A stretch of 64,000 nt of DNA from positions 1,839,001-1,903,000 of the forward strand of contig NZ_JAUSZK010000001.1 of assembly GCF_030817495.1 (NCBI RefSeq). Direction: 5' to 3'. This stretch comes from Streptomyces sp. V3I7 (GTDB taxonomy: Bacteria > Actinomycetota > Actinomycetes > Streptomycetales > Streptomycetaceae). Positions 23,655 through 32,513 of the stretch are shown in pieces. Made by a program: the position numbers and the translations under genes. Every line of letters starts with the position of its first letter. Within the stretch, counting starts at the first letter, position 1. The notes beneath the pieces are model-generated. The model worked only from the letters and a program-made list of their open reading frames with translations. It had not been told where the DNA came from and did not search any database.

Positions 23655-23684
23655 ACTTGTGCAAGACTCTGCAAGCTCTTGCCA
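23655..23684. promoter_or_regulatory. MalR operator repeats on the malR side
   Basis: ACTTGTGCAAGACTCTGCAA followed by GCTCTTGCC carries three GCAAG/CTTGC elements about 80-110 bp before the malR start. They probably mediate autoregulation of malR and, with 23531-23573, joint control of the divergent malE promoter. Confidence 0.65.
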
Positions 23685-23765
23685 ACCAACTCCGCCGCCG
23701 GGATCATCCGTTGCAGAGCGGACGCCGACCGGCCGCGTGGCCGACCACAACGACGAGGGAGCGCG

Positions 23766-24890
23766 ATGACGCAGCAACCCGCAGCGGGCCGTGGGGCGGC
23801 GCGCGCACGGCGTCCGATCGGCGGGCAGGACGGGCCGCGGCCGGCGACGGCCGGTGCCGTGACCCGGCTCGCCGACATCGCCGCGCAGGCGGGCGTGAGC
23901 GAGGCGACCGTCAGCCGCGTCCTCAACGGCAAGCCCGGCGTCGCCGCCACCACCCGCCAGTCCGTGCTCGCCGCGCTGGACGTCCTCGGCTACGAGCGCC
24001 CGGTCCGGCTGCGGCAGCGCAGCGAGGGCCTGGTGGGCCTGATAACACCGGAGCTGGAGAACCCCATCTTCCCGGCGCTGGCCCAGGTCATCGGCCAGGC
24101 GCTGACCCGCCAGGGCTACACGCCGGTGCTCGCCACGCAGACCCCGGGCGGGTCGACGGAGGACGAGCTGACCGAGATGCTGGTCGACCGCGGGGTCGCC
24201 GGGATCATCTACGTCTCCGGGCTCCACGCGGACACCACCGCCGACATGCAGCGCTACGAGCGACTGCGGGCGCGGGGCGTGCCGTTCGTCCTGGTCGACG
24301 GTTTCTCGCCGAAGGTGCAGGCGCCGTTCATCTCCCCCGACGACCGGGCGGCGATGCACCTGGCGGTCACCCATCTGGCCTCCCTCGGCCACACCCGGAT
24401 CGGCCTGGCGCTGGGCCCGAAGCGGTTCGTGCCCGTCCAGCGGAAGATCGAGGGGTTCGTCCGGACGATGCAGGAGCTGCTGGGTCTCAGCGCGGACACG
24501 ATCGAGTCGGACCTGGTCCAGCACTCCCTCTACACCCTGGAGGGCGGGCAGGCGGCGGCGACGGCGCTGATCGAGCGGGACTGCACGGCGATCGTGTGCG
24601 CCAGCGACATGATGGCGCTGGGCGCGATCCGGGCGGCCCGGCAGCGCGGGCTGGAAGTCCCGCGGGACGTCTCGGTGGTGGGCTTCGACGACTCGCCGCT
24701 CATCGCGTTCACCGACCCGCCGCTGACGACGGTCCGCAAGCCGGTGCCGGCCATGGGCCAGGCGGCGGTGCGCACGCTGCTGGAGGAGATCGGCGGCACG
24801 CCCGCGCCGCACAGCGAGTTCGTGTTCATGCCGGAGCTGGTGGTCCGCGGCTCGACGGCCTCGGCCCCCGGGGAACGCGGCCGGCCCTGA
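23766..24890 (+). CDS. malR: LacI-family maltose regulator MalR (Reg1)
   Basis: A 374-residue repressor. The frame is open upstream, but ATG 23766 has GAGGGA 5 nt before it. After a basic 40-residue N-terminus comes the LacI helix-turn-helix RLADIAAQAGVSEATVSRVL with the hinge continuing NGKPGVAATTR. The periplasmic-binding-like core has LVGLITPELENPIFPALAQV, VSVVGFDDSPLIAFTDPPLT and a C-terminal family ending. Established for Streptomyces: it represses malE and alpha-amylase genes. It is divergent from malE, and repeats it should recognise occur before malE, malR, the alpha-amylase and, weakly, the amylase-pullulanase. Confidence 0.92.
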   Translation: MTQQPAAGRGAARARRPIGGQDGPRPATAGAVTRLADIAAQAGVSEATVSRVLNGKPGVAATTRQSVLAALDVLGYERPVRLRQRSEGLVGLITPELENPIFPALAQVIGQALTRQGYTPVLATQTPGGSTEDELTEMLVDRGVAGIIYVSGLHADTTADMQRYERLRARGVPFVLVDGFSPKVQAPFISPDDRAAMHLAVTHLASLGHTRIGLALGPKRFVPVQRKIEGFVRTMQELLGLSADTIESDLVQHSLYTLEGGQAAATALIERDCTAIVCASDMMALGAIRAARQRGLEVPRDVSVVGFDDSPLIAFTDPPLTTVRKPVPAMGQAAVRTLLEEIGGTPAPHSEFVFMPELVVRGSTASAPGERGRP

Positions 24891-25010
24891 GCCCTCCCTC
24901 GCGTCCTGAGGGCGCCCTCGGGGCGGGCGCACGGCAGCGGTAGGACATGCGAACGGATGCCGACCTTGGGATGATCTGTTGGAGAACGCTTTTCTGGCAG
25001 ACTCTAGGCC

Positions 25011-25871
25011 ATGCCCATGAGTGACTCGACCGTGACGGAGCAGGAAGGTCGCGCACACACGGCCGTTCCGGAGCCTGTCACGGGCGAGGGCGAGCAGGGT
25101 CTGGTGCGTCGGCTGCGCAGTCCCGGGCGCCCCCGCTTGTGGTTCGAAATCCTCCTGATCGCGGCGAGTTACTGGACGTACTCGCTGGTCCGCAACGCGG
25201 TCCCGGAGCAGAAGGCCGGGGCGCTGCGCAACGCCGACTGGCTCTGGAGCCTGGAGCACCAGCTGGGCATCGCCGTCGAGGTCTCGATCAACCACACCGT
25301 GAACTCGGTGACTTGGCTGATCGTGAGCATGAACTACTACTACGCCACCCTGCACTTCGTGGTGACCATCGGGGTGCTGGTGTGGCTGTACCGCTGGCAT
25401 CCGGGCCGGTACGCGGCGACCCGGCTGGTGCTGTTCGCGACGACGGGCGTGGCCCTGCTCGGCTACTACCTGTTCCCGCTCGCGCCGCCCCGGCTGATGA
25501 ACGGCCGCCGCTTCGTCGACACGGTGTCGGTCCACCACACGTGGGGCTCCATGGCCTCCGGCGACCTGAAGCACATGTCCAACCAGTACGCCGCGATGCC
25601 GTCCATGCACATCGGCTGGTCCCTGTGGTGCGGGCTGACCATCTTCGCCCTGACCACCGTGCCCTGGGTCCGCGTCCTCGGCCTGCTCTACCCGGCGACC
25701 ACCCTGCTGGTCATCGTGTCCACGGCCAACCACTTCTGGCTGGACGCGGTCGGCGGCGTCCTGTGCCTCACGTTCGGCTTCGCCCTGGCCCGCCTCTGGT
25801 ACGGCTCGCTGCCCTACGCGCTGCCCCGGCTGGCGCCGCGGGCGCGGGCGCCGCTGCCGAGTGAGGCGTAG
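25011..25871 (+). CDS. PAP2-superfamily integral membrane phosphatase/transferase
   Basis: A 286-residue membrane protein with about six helices. The PAP2 catalytic motifs are recognisable: PLAPPRLMNGRRF, then YAAMPSMHIGWSLW, and NHFWLDAVGG with the catalytic histidines in SMH and NH. These belong to the branch related to inositol-phosphoceramide synthases and lipid phosphate phosphatases. A likely substrate is a phospholipid or polyprenyl phosphate at the outer membrane face; this is not decidable from sequence. ATG 25011 is used; ATG 25017 is an alternative. It converges with glnE, 27 bp apart. Confidence 0.82.
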   Translation: MPMSDSTVTEQEGRAHTAVPEPVTGEGEQGLVRRLRSPGRPRLWFEILLIAASYWTYSLVRNAVPEQKAGALRNADWLWSLEHQLGIAVEVSINHTVNSVTWLIVSMNYYYATLHFVVTIGVLVWLYRWHPGRYAATRLVLFATTGVALLGYYLFPLAPPRLMNGRRFVDTVSVHHTWGSMASGDLKHMSNQYAAMPSMHIGWSLWCGLTIFALTTVPWVRVLGLLYPATTLLVIVSTANHFWLDAVGGVLCLTFGFALARLWYGSLPYALPRLAPRARAPLPSEA

Positions 25872-25898
25872 CGGCCGTACGAGCTGCGCATACGGGCT

Positions 25899-28898
25899 TC
25901 ACGCGCCGTAGAAGAGTTCCTCCACCACCGCCCGCGCCCGCCGCGTCGTACGGCGGTAGTCGTCGAGCATGTCGCCGACGTGGCCCGCGCCGTAGCCGAG
26001 GTACCGGCCGACGGCGGCCAGGTCGCGGCCGTGCGAGGGGAAGGTGTCGCCGGCCCGGCCGCGCACCAGCATCACGGCGTTGCGCACCCGGGTGGCCAGC
26101 ACCCAGGCCTCGTCCAGGGTCTCGGCGTCCTCGGTGGAGACCAGCCCGGCCGCGCAGGCGGCGGCGAGGGCCTCGCGGGTGCCGGTGGTGCGCAGCCCGG
26201 GCTCGGCCCAGCCGTGCTGGAGCTGGAGCAGCTGGACCGTCCACTCGACGTCGGACAGGCCGCCGGGGCCGAGCTTGGTGTGCAGCTTGGGGTCGGCGCC
26301 GCGCGGGAGACGCTCTGACTCCATGCGGGCCTTCAGCCGCCGGATCTCGCGCACGGCGTCCTCGCCGAGCCCCTCCGCCGGATAGCGCAACGGGTCGATC
26401 AGGTCGATGAAGCGGCGGCCGAGGTCCTCGTCGCCGGCGACCGGTTCGGCCCGCAGCAGCGCCTGGGACTCCCAGACCAGGGACCAGCGGCGGTAGTACG
26501 CCCCGTACGACTTCAGGGTGCGCACCAGCGGGCCGGACTTGCCCTCCGGGCGCAGGTCGGCGTCGATGAGCAGCGGCGGGTCGGTGCTCGGGATCTGGAG
26601 CAGCCGGCGCATCTCGGCGACGACCTTGTTGGCGGCGTCCGCGGCCACGCGCTCGTCGACGCCCTCGCGCGGCTCGTGCACGAACAGGACGTCGGCGTCG
26701 GAGCCGTAGCCCAGTTCGTGTCCGCCGAAGCGGCCCATGCCGATGATCGCGAACTTGGTGGGCAGCTCGTCGCCCCAGCCCTCGCGGACCACGGCCCGCA
26801 GGGTGCCGGAGAGGGTGGCCGCGGTGATGTCGGAGACCGCCGCGCCGACCCGGTCGACGAGCGCCGCCGGGTTGTCCTCGACGGGCTTGGTCTCGGTGCC
26901 GTAGGAGTCGACGATGGCGGCGGCGGCCGTACGGAACAGCTCCCGGCGCCGGACCCCGCGGATCGCGGTGACCGCCTGGTCGGCGTTCTTGGCGCGGCCG
27001 ACGGCGGCGAGGATCTCCTGGTCCAGCTGGGCGCGGTCGCGCGGCTCCAGGTGGCCCTTGCCGCCGTCGCCGTCGCCGAGCAGGGCGACCGCCTCGGGGG
27101 CGCGCATCAGCAGGTCGGGGGCGAGGCGTCCGGCCGAGAGGACCCGGGCGAGGTTCTGCGCGGCGGCTCCCTCGTCCCGCAACAGCCTGAGATACCAAGG
27201 GGTCTTGCCGAGGGCGTCGGAGACCTTGCGGAAGTTCAGCAGGCCCGCGTCCGGGTCGGCCGAGTCGGCGAACCAGCCCAACAGGACGGGCAGCAGCGTG
27301 CGTTGGATGGCCGCCTTGCGGGTGACGCCGGAGGCGAGCGCCTCGATGTGGCGCAGGGCGGCGGCCGGGTCGGCGTAGCCGAGGGCGACCAGGCGTTCGC
27401 GGGCCGCCTCGGCGCTCAACCGGACTTCGCCGGGCGCGAGTTGGGCGACGGCGTCGAGCAGCGGCCGGTAGAACAGCTTCTCGTGCAGCCGTCGTACGAC
27501 CCCGGCGTGCCGCTTCCACTCGCGGATCAGCTCGGCCACCGGCTCGGTGCGCAGCCCCAGGGAGCGGCCGAGGCGGCGCAGGTCCTCCTCGGCCTCGGGG
27601 ACGAGGTGGGTGCGGCGCAGCCGGTGGAGCTGGATGCGGTGCTCCATGGAGCGCAGGAAGCGGTAGGCGTGGTCGAGCTGGACGGCGTCGGCGCGGCCGA
27701 TGTAGCCGCCGGCGGCCAGGGCCTGGAGGGCGTCCAGCGTGGTACGGCTGCGCAGTGTGCGGTCGGCGCGGCCGTGCACCAACTGCAGGAGCTGCACGGC
27801 GAATTCGACGTCGCGCAGACCGCCGGGCCCGAGCTTCAGCTCGCGCTCGACCTCGGCGACGGGGATGTTCTCGACGACCCGGCGCCGCATGCGCTGCACG
27901 TCGGCGACGAAGTTCTCGCGCTCGGCGGCCTCCCAGACGAGCGGTTCGACGGCGGCGACGTACTCCTGTCCCAGCGCCATGTCCCCGGCGACCGGCCGGG
28001 CCTTGAGCAGGGCCTGGAACTCCCAGGTCTTGGCCCAGCGCTGGTAGTAGGCGAGGTGGCTGCTGAGCGTGCGCACGAGGGGGCCGTTGCGGCCCTCGGG
28101 CCGGAGGTTGGCGTCGACGGGCCAGATGGAGCCCTCGACGGTGGTCTCCGAGCAGATCCGCATCATGTGCGAGGCCAGCCGGGTCGCGGCGCGCAGCGCC
28201 TTCTGTTCGTCGGTACCGTCCGCCGCCTCCGCGACGAAGATGACGTCGACGTCGGAGACGTAGTTCAGCTCGTGGCCGCCGCACTTGCCCATCGCGATCA
28301 CCGCGAGCCGGCACGCCGCGGCGTCCTCGGGGGCGGCGGCGGAGGCGATACGGAGGGCGGCGCGCAGGGTGGCGGTGGCGAGGTCGGCCAGTTCGGCGGC
28401 GGTCTCGGCGACGTCGGTGGTGCCGCACACGTCACGGGCGGCGATGGACAGCAGGCAGCGGCGGTAGGCGACGCGCAGGGAGACGGGGTCGGTGGCGCCG
28501 GCCAGCCCCCGCTCGAACTCCGCCACTCCGGGGTGCAGGTCCTGCGGTTCGTAGGTGACGAGCTCCTCCCAGTCCCGCGGATGGCGGGCGAGGTGGTCGC
28601 CGAGCGCGGCGGAGGCGCCGAGGACCCCGAGCAGCCGGTCGCGCAGCGGCTTGGCCGCGACGAGGGTGTCGAGCAGCTCGCGGTGGGCGGCGTGGTCGGG
28701 CTGGGCCTCCAGCAGCCGGACGAGGCTGTGCAGGGCGAGGTCGGGGTCGGCGGTCGCGCCCAGCGCCTCCAGCAGCACCGGGTCGTCGCGCACGGGCACG
28801 AGTTCGGCGCTGTCCAGCTGCCGCTCGGCGGCCGACGGGTCGGTGAAACCGTGCCGCAGCAGCCGCGTGAAGGTACTGCTCCTGCGCCCCGGCGTCAT
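25899..28898 (-). CDS. glnE: Glutamine synthetase adenylyltransferase/deadenylase
   Basis: A 999-residue two-headed enzyme that adds and removes AMP on glutamine synthetase I in response to nitrogen state. ATG 28898 has GGGGAGG upstream (the frame is open further up, without support). Two nucleotidyltransferase domains are visible: the N-terminal one has GKCGGHELNYVSDVDVIFVA and the C-terminal one GRFGGHELGYGSDADVLFVH, each with the paired aspartates binding metal. By family knowledge the N-terminal half removes and the C-terminal half adds AMP. Its classical target glnA is not in this window; the glutamine-synthetase-like gene at 37639 seems to lack the modified tyrosine. Confidence 0.95.
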   Translation of the reverse strand: MTPGRRSSTFTRLLRHGFTDPSAAERQLDSAELVPVRDDPVLLEALGATADPDLALHSLVRLLEAQPDHAAHRELLDTLVAAKPLRDRLLGVLGASAALGDHLARHPRDWEELVTYEPQDLHPGVAEFERGLAGATDPVSLRVAYRRCLLSIAARDVCGTTDVAETAAELADLATATLRAALRIASAAAPEDAAACRLAVIAMGKCGGHELNYVSDVDVIFVAEAADGTDEQKALRAATRLASHMMRICSETTVEGSIWPVDANLRPEGRNGPLVRTLSSHLAYYQRWAKTWEFQALLKARPVAGDMALGQEYVAAVEPLVWEAAERENFVADVQRMRRRVVENIPVAEVERELKLGPGGLRDVEFAVQLLQLVHGRADRTLRSRTTLDALQALAAGGYIGRADAVQLDHAYRFLRSMEHRIQLHRLRRTHLVPEAEEDLRRLGRSLGLRTEPVAELIREWKRHAGVVRRLHEKLFYRPLLDAVAQLAPGEVRLSAEAARERLVALGYADPAAALRHIEALASGVTRKAAIQRTLLPVLLGWFADSADPDAGLLNFRKVSDALGKTPWYLRLLRDEGAAAQNLARVLSAGRLAPDLLMRAPEAVALLGDGDGGKGHLEPRDRAQLDQEILAAVGRAKNADQAVTAIRGVRRRELFRTAAAAIVDSYGTETKPVEDNPAALVDRVGAAVSDITAATLSGTLRAVVREGWGDELPTKFAIIGMGRFGGHELGYGSDADVLFVHEPREGVDERVAADAANKVVAEMRRLLQIPSTDPPLLIDADLRPEGKSGPLVRTLKSYGAYYRRWSLVWESQALLRAEPVAGDEDLGRRFIDLIDPLRYPAEGLGEDAVREIRRLKARMESERLPRGADPKLHTKLGPGGLSDVEWTVQLLQLQHGWAEPGLRTTGTREALAAACAAGLVSTEDAETLDEAWVLATRVRNAVMLVRGRAGDTFPSHGRDLAAVGRYLGYGAGHVGDMLDDYRRTTRRARAVVEELFYGA

Positions 28899-29191
28899 CC
28901 GGCGGCCTCCCCTCGGATCAAGGTCGTCCTGGCCTGAGCCTAGTCGCAGAGCGAGGGCGGGGCGCGGAGTCGTACGTCTCACCTGCGGCCTTGGCCCGCG
29001 GGGCGTTGCCGGGGAGCGGTGTCGTGCTGCGCGGGACGGCGGCGCGCCGTCCGAAATCACGCCCAGGGTCCGGCAGTTCACGCCGTTTTCACCGGACCGA
29101 CCCGAAGGTGTCGGGTGGGGTGATGTTGACGTGGGCATGCTCTGTCCGCGCCGCCGCGTCCATCCCGTCCGCTCCCTCACCGGAGGTTGTT

Positions 29192-30079
29192 GTGTCAGGC
29201 AGTTCCGTGTTCCGCCGTGCCCGCGCCGTCGTGGCGTCGGCGTCGGCCTTCGCCGCGGCCGCCGTCGGCCTGTGGACCGGGCTCGGCGGTGAGTCCGCGC
29301 ACGCCGCGGGCGCCGTGCCGTCCCCGGACCACGTCGTCGTCGTGGTCTTCGAGAACCACGCCTACAGCCAGGTCATCGGCTCCTCCAGCGCCCCGTACAT
29401 CAACTCGCTGAAGACCGGCGGGGCGAACCTCACCCAGTCCTACGGCATCACCCACCCCAGCCAGCCCAACTACTTCGCCCTGTTCTCCGGCTCCACCCAG
29501 GGCATCACCGACGACAGTTGCTACACGCCCGGCTTCTCCTCCGCCCCCAACCTGGCCTCCGAGCAGCTCGCGGCCGGCCGCACCTGGGCCAGCTACAACG
29601 AGACGCTGCCCAGCCAGGGCTCGACCACGTGCAGCAGCGGCACCTATGCCCGCAAGCACAACCCGTGGTTCGGCTTCAGCAACGTGCCCACGTCGAGCGC
29701 GAAGACGTTCACCCAGTTCCCGACGGACTACACGACGCTGCCCCAGCTGTCCTTCGTGGTCCCCAACCTGTGCAGCGACATGCACGACTGCTCGGTCTCG
29801 ACCGGCGACACCTGGCTGAAGAACAACCTCGGCGCCTACGCCACCTGGGCCAAGACCCACAACAGCCTGCTCGTCGTCACCTTCGACGAGGACAACCGGC
29901 TCAGCGGCAACCGCATCCCGACCGTCCTGTACGGCCAGCCGGTCACGCCGGGCTCCAGCAGCGCGACCACGTACAACCACTACGACCTGCTGCGCACCCT
30001 GGAGGACACGCAGGGCCTGACGAGCCACGCGGGCAACGCGGCCTCCGCGCAGGACATCACGGGGATCTGGGCCCCCTGA
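29192..30079 (+). CDS. Secreted phosphoesterase family protein
   Basis: A 295-residue exported protein. I chose GTG 29192 because GGAGG lies 7 nt upstream and a signal peptide (FRRARAVVASASAFAAAAVG to about residue 37) follows directly. The mature part has the metal-binding opening HVVVVVFENHAYSQVIGSSS, the middle ITHPSQPNYFALFSGS and a late LLVVTFDEDNR. These are the motifs of the phosphoesterase family (PF04185, related to phospholipase C and acid phosphatases). Four or so cysteines suggest disulfides. It is followed after one base by an MFS transporter. The substrate is a phosphate ester, not further predictable. Confidence 0.85.
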   Translation: MSGSSVFRRARAVVASASAFAAAAVGLWTGLGGESAHAAGAVPSPDHVVVVVFENHAYSQVIGSSSAPYINSLKTGGANLTQSYGITHPSQPNYFALFSGSTQGITDDSCYTPGFSSAPNLASEQLAAGRTWASYNETLPSQGSTTCSSGTYARKHNPWFGFSNVPTSSAKTFTQFPTDYTTLPQLSFVVPNLCSDMHDCSVSTGDTWLKNNLGAYATWAKTHNSLLVVTFDEDNRLSGNRIPTVLYGQPVTPGSSSATTYNHYDLLRTLEDTQGLTSHAGNAASAQDITGIWAP

Positions 30080-30080
30080 C

Positions 30081-31382
30081 ATGTACGTAGCGGACAGCCG
30101 CGCAAGCACGCCCAGCGCTGAGGTGTCCGCGAACGGCGCCGTCCGGCCTCCCGCCGGGCGGCGCCGCACCGCGGTCGCCCCCACGGTCCTCGCGCTCGGC
30201 ACGGTCAGCCTGGTCACCGACGTCTCGTCCGAGATGGTCACGGCGGTGCTCCCGCTGTACCTGGTGGCGGGCCTCGGCCTCTCCCCGCTGGGCTTCGGCC
30301 TCCTGGACGGCATCTACAACGGCGTCTCGGCGCTGGTACGGCTGGCGGGCGGGCATCTGGCCGACCGGGGCGGAGGCCGCCACAAGTGGGTGGCGGGCGC
30401 CGGATACGCGGTGTCGGCGCTCTGCAAGCCACTCCTGCTCCTCGCGCACACCGTGACGCCGATCGGCCTGGTCCTGGCCGCCGACCGCACCGGCAAGGGC
30501 CTGCGCACCGCCCCGCGCGACGCGCTGATCTCCCTCACCAGCACCCCGGAGACCCGCGGCCGCGCCTTCGGCGTCCACCGCGCGATGGACACGGCGGGCG
30601 CCCTGCTCGGCCCGCTCGCCGCGTTCCTGATCCTCAGGGCGACGGTGGACGGCTACGACGCGGTGTTCACGGTGAGCTTCTGCGTGGCGGTGATCGGGGT
30701 GCTGGTACTGGTGCTGTTCGTGCCGGGCGATCCGGGCGATCCGGGCGACCGGCACGGGACCGCCGTCGCCGAAGGCCCGCGCCCCACACTTCGCGCGGCG
30801 GTGGCCCTCCTCCGCCACCGCGACCTGCGCCGCATCGCCGTCTGCGCCCTGCTGCTGGGCCTGGCGACGGTCAGCGACTCCTTCGTCTACCTGCTGCTGC
30901 AACGCCGCCTCGGCGTCCCGGACCGCTGGTTCGCCCTGCTGCCGCTGGGCACGGCGGCGGCGTTCCTGCTCCTGGCGATCCCGCTGGGCCGGCTCGCGGA
31001 CCGGCTGGGCCGCCGGCGCGTGTTCCTGGCGGGCCACGCCGCCCTGCTCCTCGCCTACGCCCTGCTCCTCACGTCGTGGCACGGCCCGGCGCTCCCGTAC
31101 GCGGTCCTGCTCCTGCACGGCGCCTTCTACGCGGCGACGGACGGCGTGCTGATGGCGGCGGCCTCGGAGGTCGTACCGCCGGGACTGCGCACGTCGGGCC
31201 TGGCGTTGGTCCAGACGGGCCAGGCCCTGGCCCGCTTCGTCTGCTCGCTGGCCTTCGGTGCGGCCTGGACGGTGTGGGGCGACCGTACGGCGCTCACGGT
31301 GGCGACGGTGGCACTGGCGGGCTGCGCGGTGTACGCGGTGTATGCCCTGACCTTGAACGGTACGGAGGAGAAAGCAAGTTGA
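30081..31382 (+). CDS. Major facilitator superfamily transporter
   Basis: A 433-residue membrane protein with 12 expected helices. It starts one base after the phosphoesterase stop. The N-terminus holds LGTVSLVTDVSSEMVTAVLP, and the first cytoplasmic loop carries the MFS motif A variant GGHLADRGGGRHK. A related GRLADRLGRRR occurs after helix 8. The TDVSSEM opening is typical of a branch of uncharacterised MFS efflux proteins. The stop overlaps the TTG start of the beta-propeller gene, giving a three-gene unit. Confidence 0.85.
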   Translation: MYVADSRASTPSAEVSANGAVRPPAGRRRTAVAPTVLALGTVSLVTDVSSEMVTAVLPLYLVAGLGLSPLGFGLLDGIYNGVSALVRLAGGHLADRGGGRHKWVAGAGYAVSALCKPLLLLAHTVTPIGLVLAADRTGKGLRTAPRDALISLTSTPETRGRAFGVHRAMDTAGALLGPLAAFLILRATVDGYDAVFTVSFCVAVIGVLVLVLFVPGDPGDPGDRHGTAVAEGPRPTLRAAVALLRHRDLRRIAVCALLLGLATVSDSFVYLLLQRRLGVPDRWFALLPLGTAAAFLLLAIPLGRLADRLGRRRVFLAGHAALLLAYALLLTSWHGPALPYAVLLLHGAFYAATDGVLMAAASEVVPPGLRTSGLALVQTGQALARFVCSLAFGAAWTVWGDRTALTVATVALAGCAVYAVYALTLNGTEEKAS

Positions 31383-32398
31383 CGGTACGAACCCGCATCC
31401 TGATCCTGCTGTCGGCGGTAGCGGCCCTGGCGGTGGTGGCGGTGGCCGCGGTGCTTCACGCATCGGCCCGAGCCGAACACCGCGACCAGCCGCAGGCAGG
31501 CGGCCCGCCTGTGGTCTCGGGCGAGGTGAGGCTCACGACCCCCGGCCGCATGGTGTTCCGCAACATGGCGTGGGGCCCGCACCGCGACGAACTGACGACG
31601 GTCGACGCGTCGTCCCCGACGGGCCCCCGCACCGCCTCGGGCGTCAAGTGCCTCCGCTTCTACGCCGCTTCAGGCACCGGTGTCTGCCTCCAGTCGATCC
31701 ACGGCGCCCTCTCGGACACGTACCGCGCCTTGATCCTCGACTCGGCTCTCCACACCAAGGCGCACTACGACGTCCCCGGCATCCCGTCCCGCGCCCGGGT
31801 CTCCCCCACCGGCCACTTCGCCGCCTGGACTGCGTTCGTCGGCGGCGACTCCTACGCGGGCACGAACTTCTCGACGCGCGCGGCGATCGTGGACGTCAGG
31901 ACGGGGAAGCTGATCCCGACCCTGGAGACCTTCCGCGTCATCAAGGACGGCCGCACGTACCGTGCTTCCGACGCGAACTTCTGGGGCGTGACGTTCGCAT
32001 CGGACGACCGCACGTTCTACGCGACGCTGGCGACGAAGGGCCGGACCTACCTGGTCCGGGGCGACCTGCACACCCGCACGGTCACGACCCTGCACGAGAA
32101 CGTGGAGTGCCCGTCCCTCTCCCCGGACGGGACACGCATCGCGTACAAGAAGCGAGTCAAGGGCCTTTCGAAGGACGCCCCGTGGCGCTTGCACGTCCTG
32201 AATCTGCGCACGATGCGCGAGACACCACTTGCGGAGACGCGAAGCGTCGACGACCAGGCGGTCTGGAAGGACGACCACACGGTGGTGTACTCGCTGCCGG
32301 GCGACTACGGCGCCGACCTGTACGAAATGCCGTCCGACGGCACGGGACGCCCCCACCGCATCAGCACCTCGGCGGTCTCCCCGGCGTTCATCGGCTGA
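31379..32398 (+). CDS. Membrane-anchored beta-propeller (TolB/WD40-like) protein
   Basis: A 339-residue protein from a TTG that overlaps the MFS stop (TTGA) and has GGAGGAG at ideal spacing, which decides the start. One N-terminal helix (ILILLSAVAALAVVAVAAVL) anchors it, with the rest outside. The body has repeated blade motifs: RARVSPTGHFAAWTAFV, CPSLSPDGTRIAYKKR and DDQAVWKDDHTVVYS. Such propellers bind proteins or ligands. Here it may serve the adjacent transporter or phosphoesterase (inference from the operon). No enzyme motif is seen. Confidence 0.78.
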   Translation: MTVRTRILILLSAVAALAVVAVAAVLHASARAEHRDQPQAGGPPVVSGEVRLTTPGRMVFRNMAWGPHRDELTTVDASSPTGPRTASGVKCLRFYAASGTGVCLQSIHGALSDTYRALILDSALHTKAHYDVPGIPSRARVSPTGHFAAWTAFVGGDSYAGTNFSTRAAIVDVRTGKLIPTLETFRVIKDGRTYRASDANFWGVTFASDDRTFYATLATKGRTYLVRGDLHTRTVTTLHENVECPSLSPDGTRIAYKKRVKGLSKDAPWRLHVLNLRTMRETPLAETRSVDDQAVWKDDHTVVYSLPGDYGADLYEMPSDGTGRPHRISTSAVSPAFIG

Positions 32399-32513
32399 CC
32401 TCATGTAGCTCAAAGGCGTTCCGGTCGCTTCGTTCACGTCACTCGGGGTGGCCGGGCCCTCTACCTTCGGACACGTCGCGATAGGACGCGTACGAGGGAG
32501 GGGGCGCGGGCGG

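Noticed and set aside
22143..25733. A minus-strand frame continuing upstream of malE through malR and beyond
   Set aside because: The malE signal peptide and ribosome-binding site fix the start at 23417, and the opposite strand beyond it encodes malR and the PAP2 protein.
29123..29191. An ATG at 29123 giving a short N-terminal extension to the phosphoesterase
   Set aside because: GTG 29192 has GGAGG at proper spacing and is followed directly by the signal peptide; the extension would bury it.
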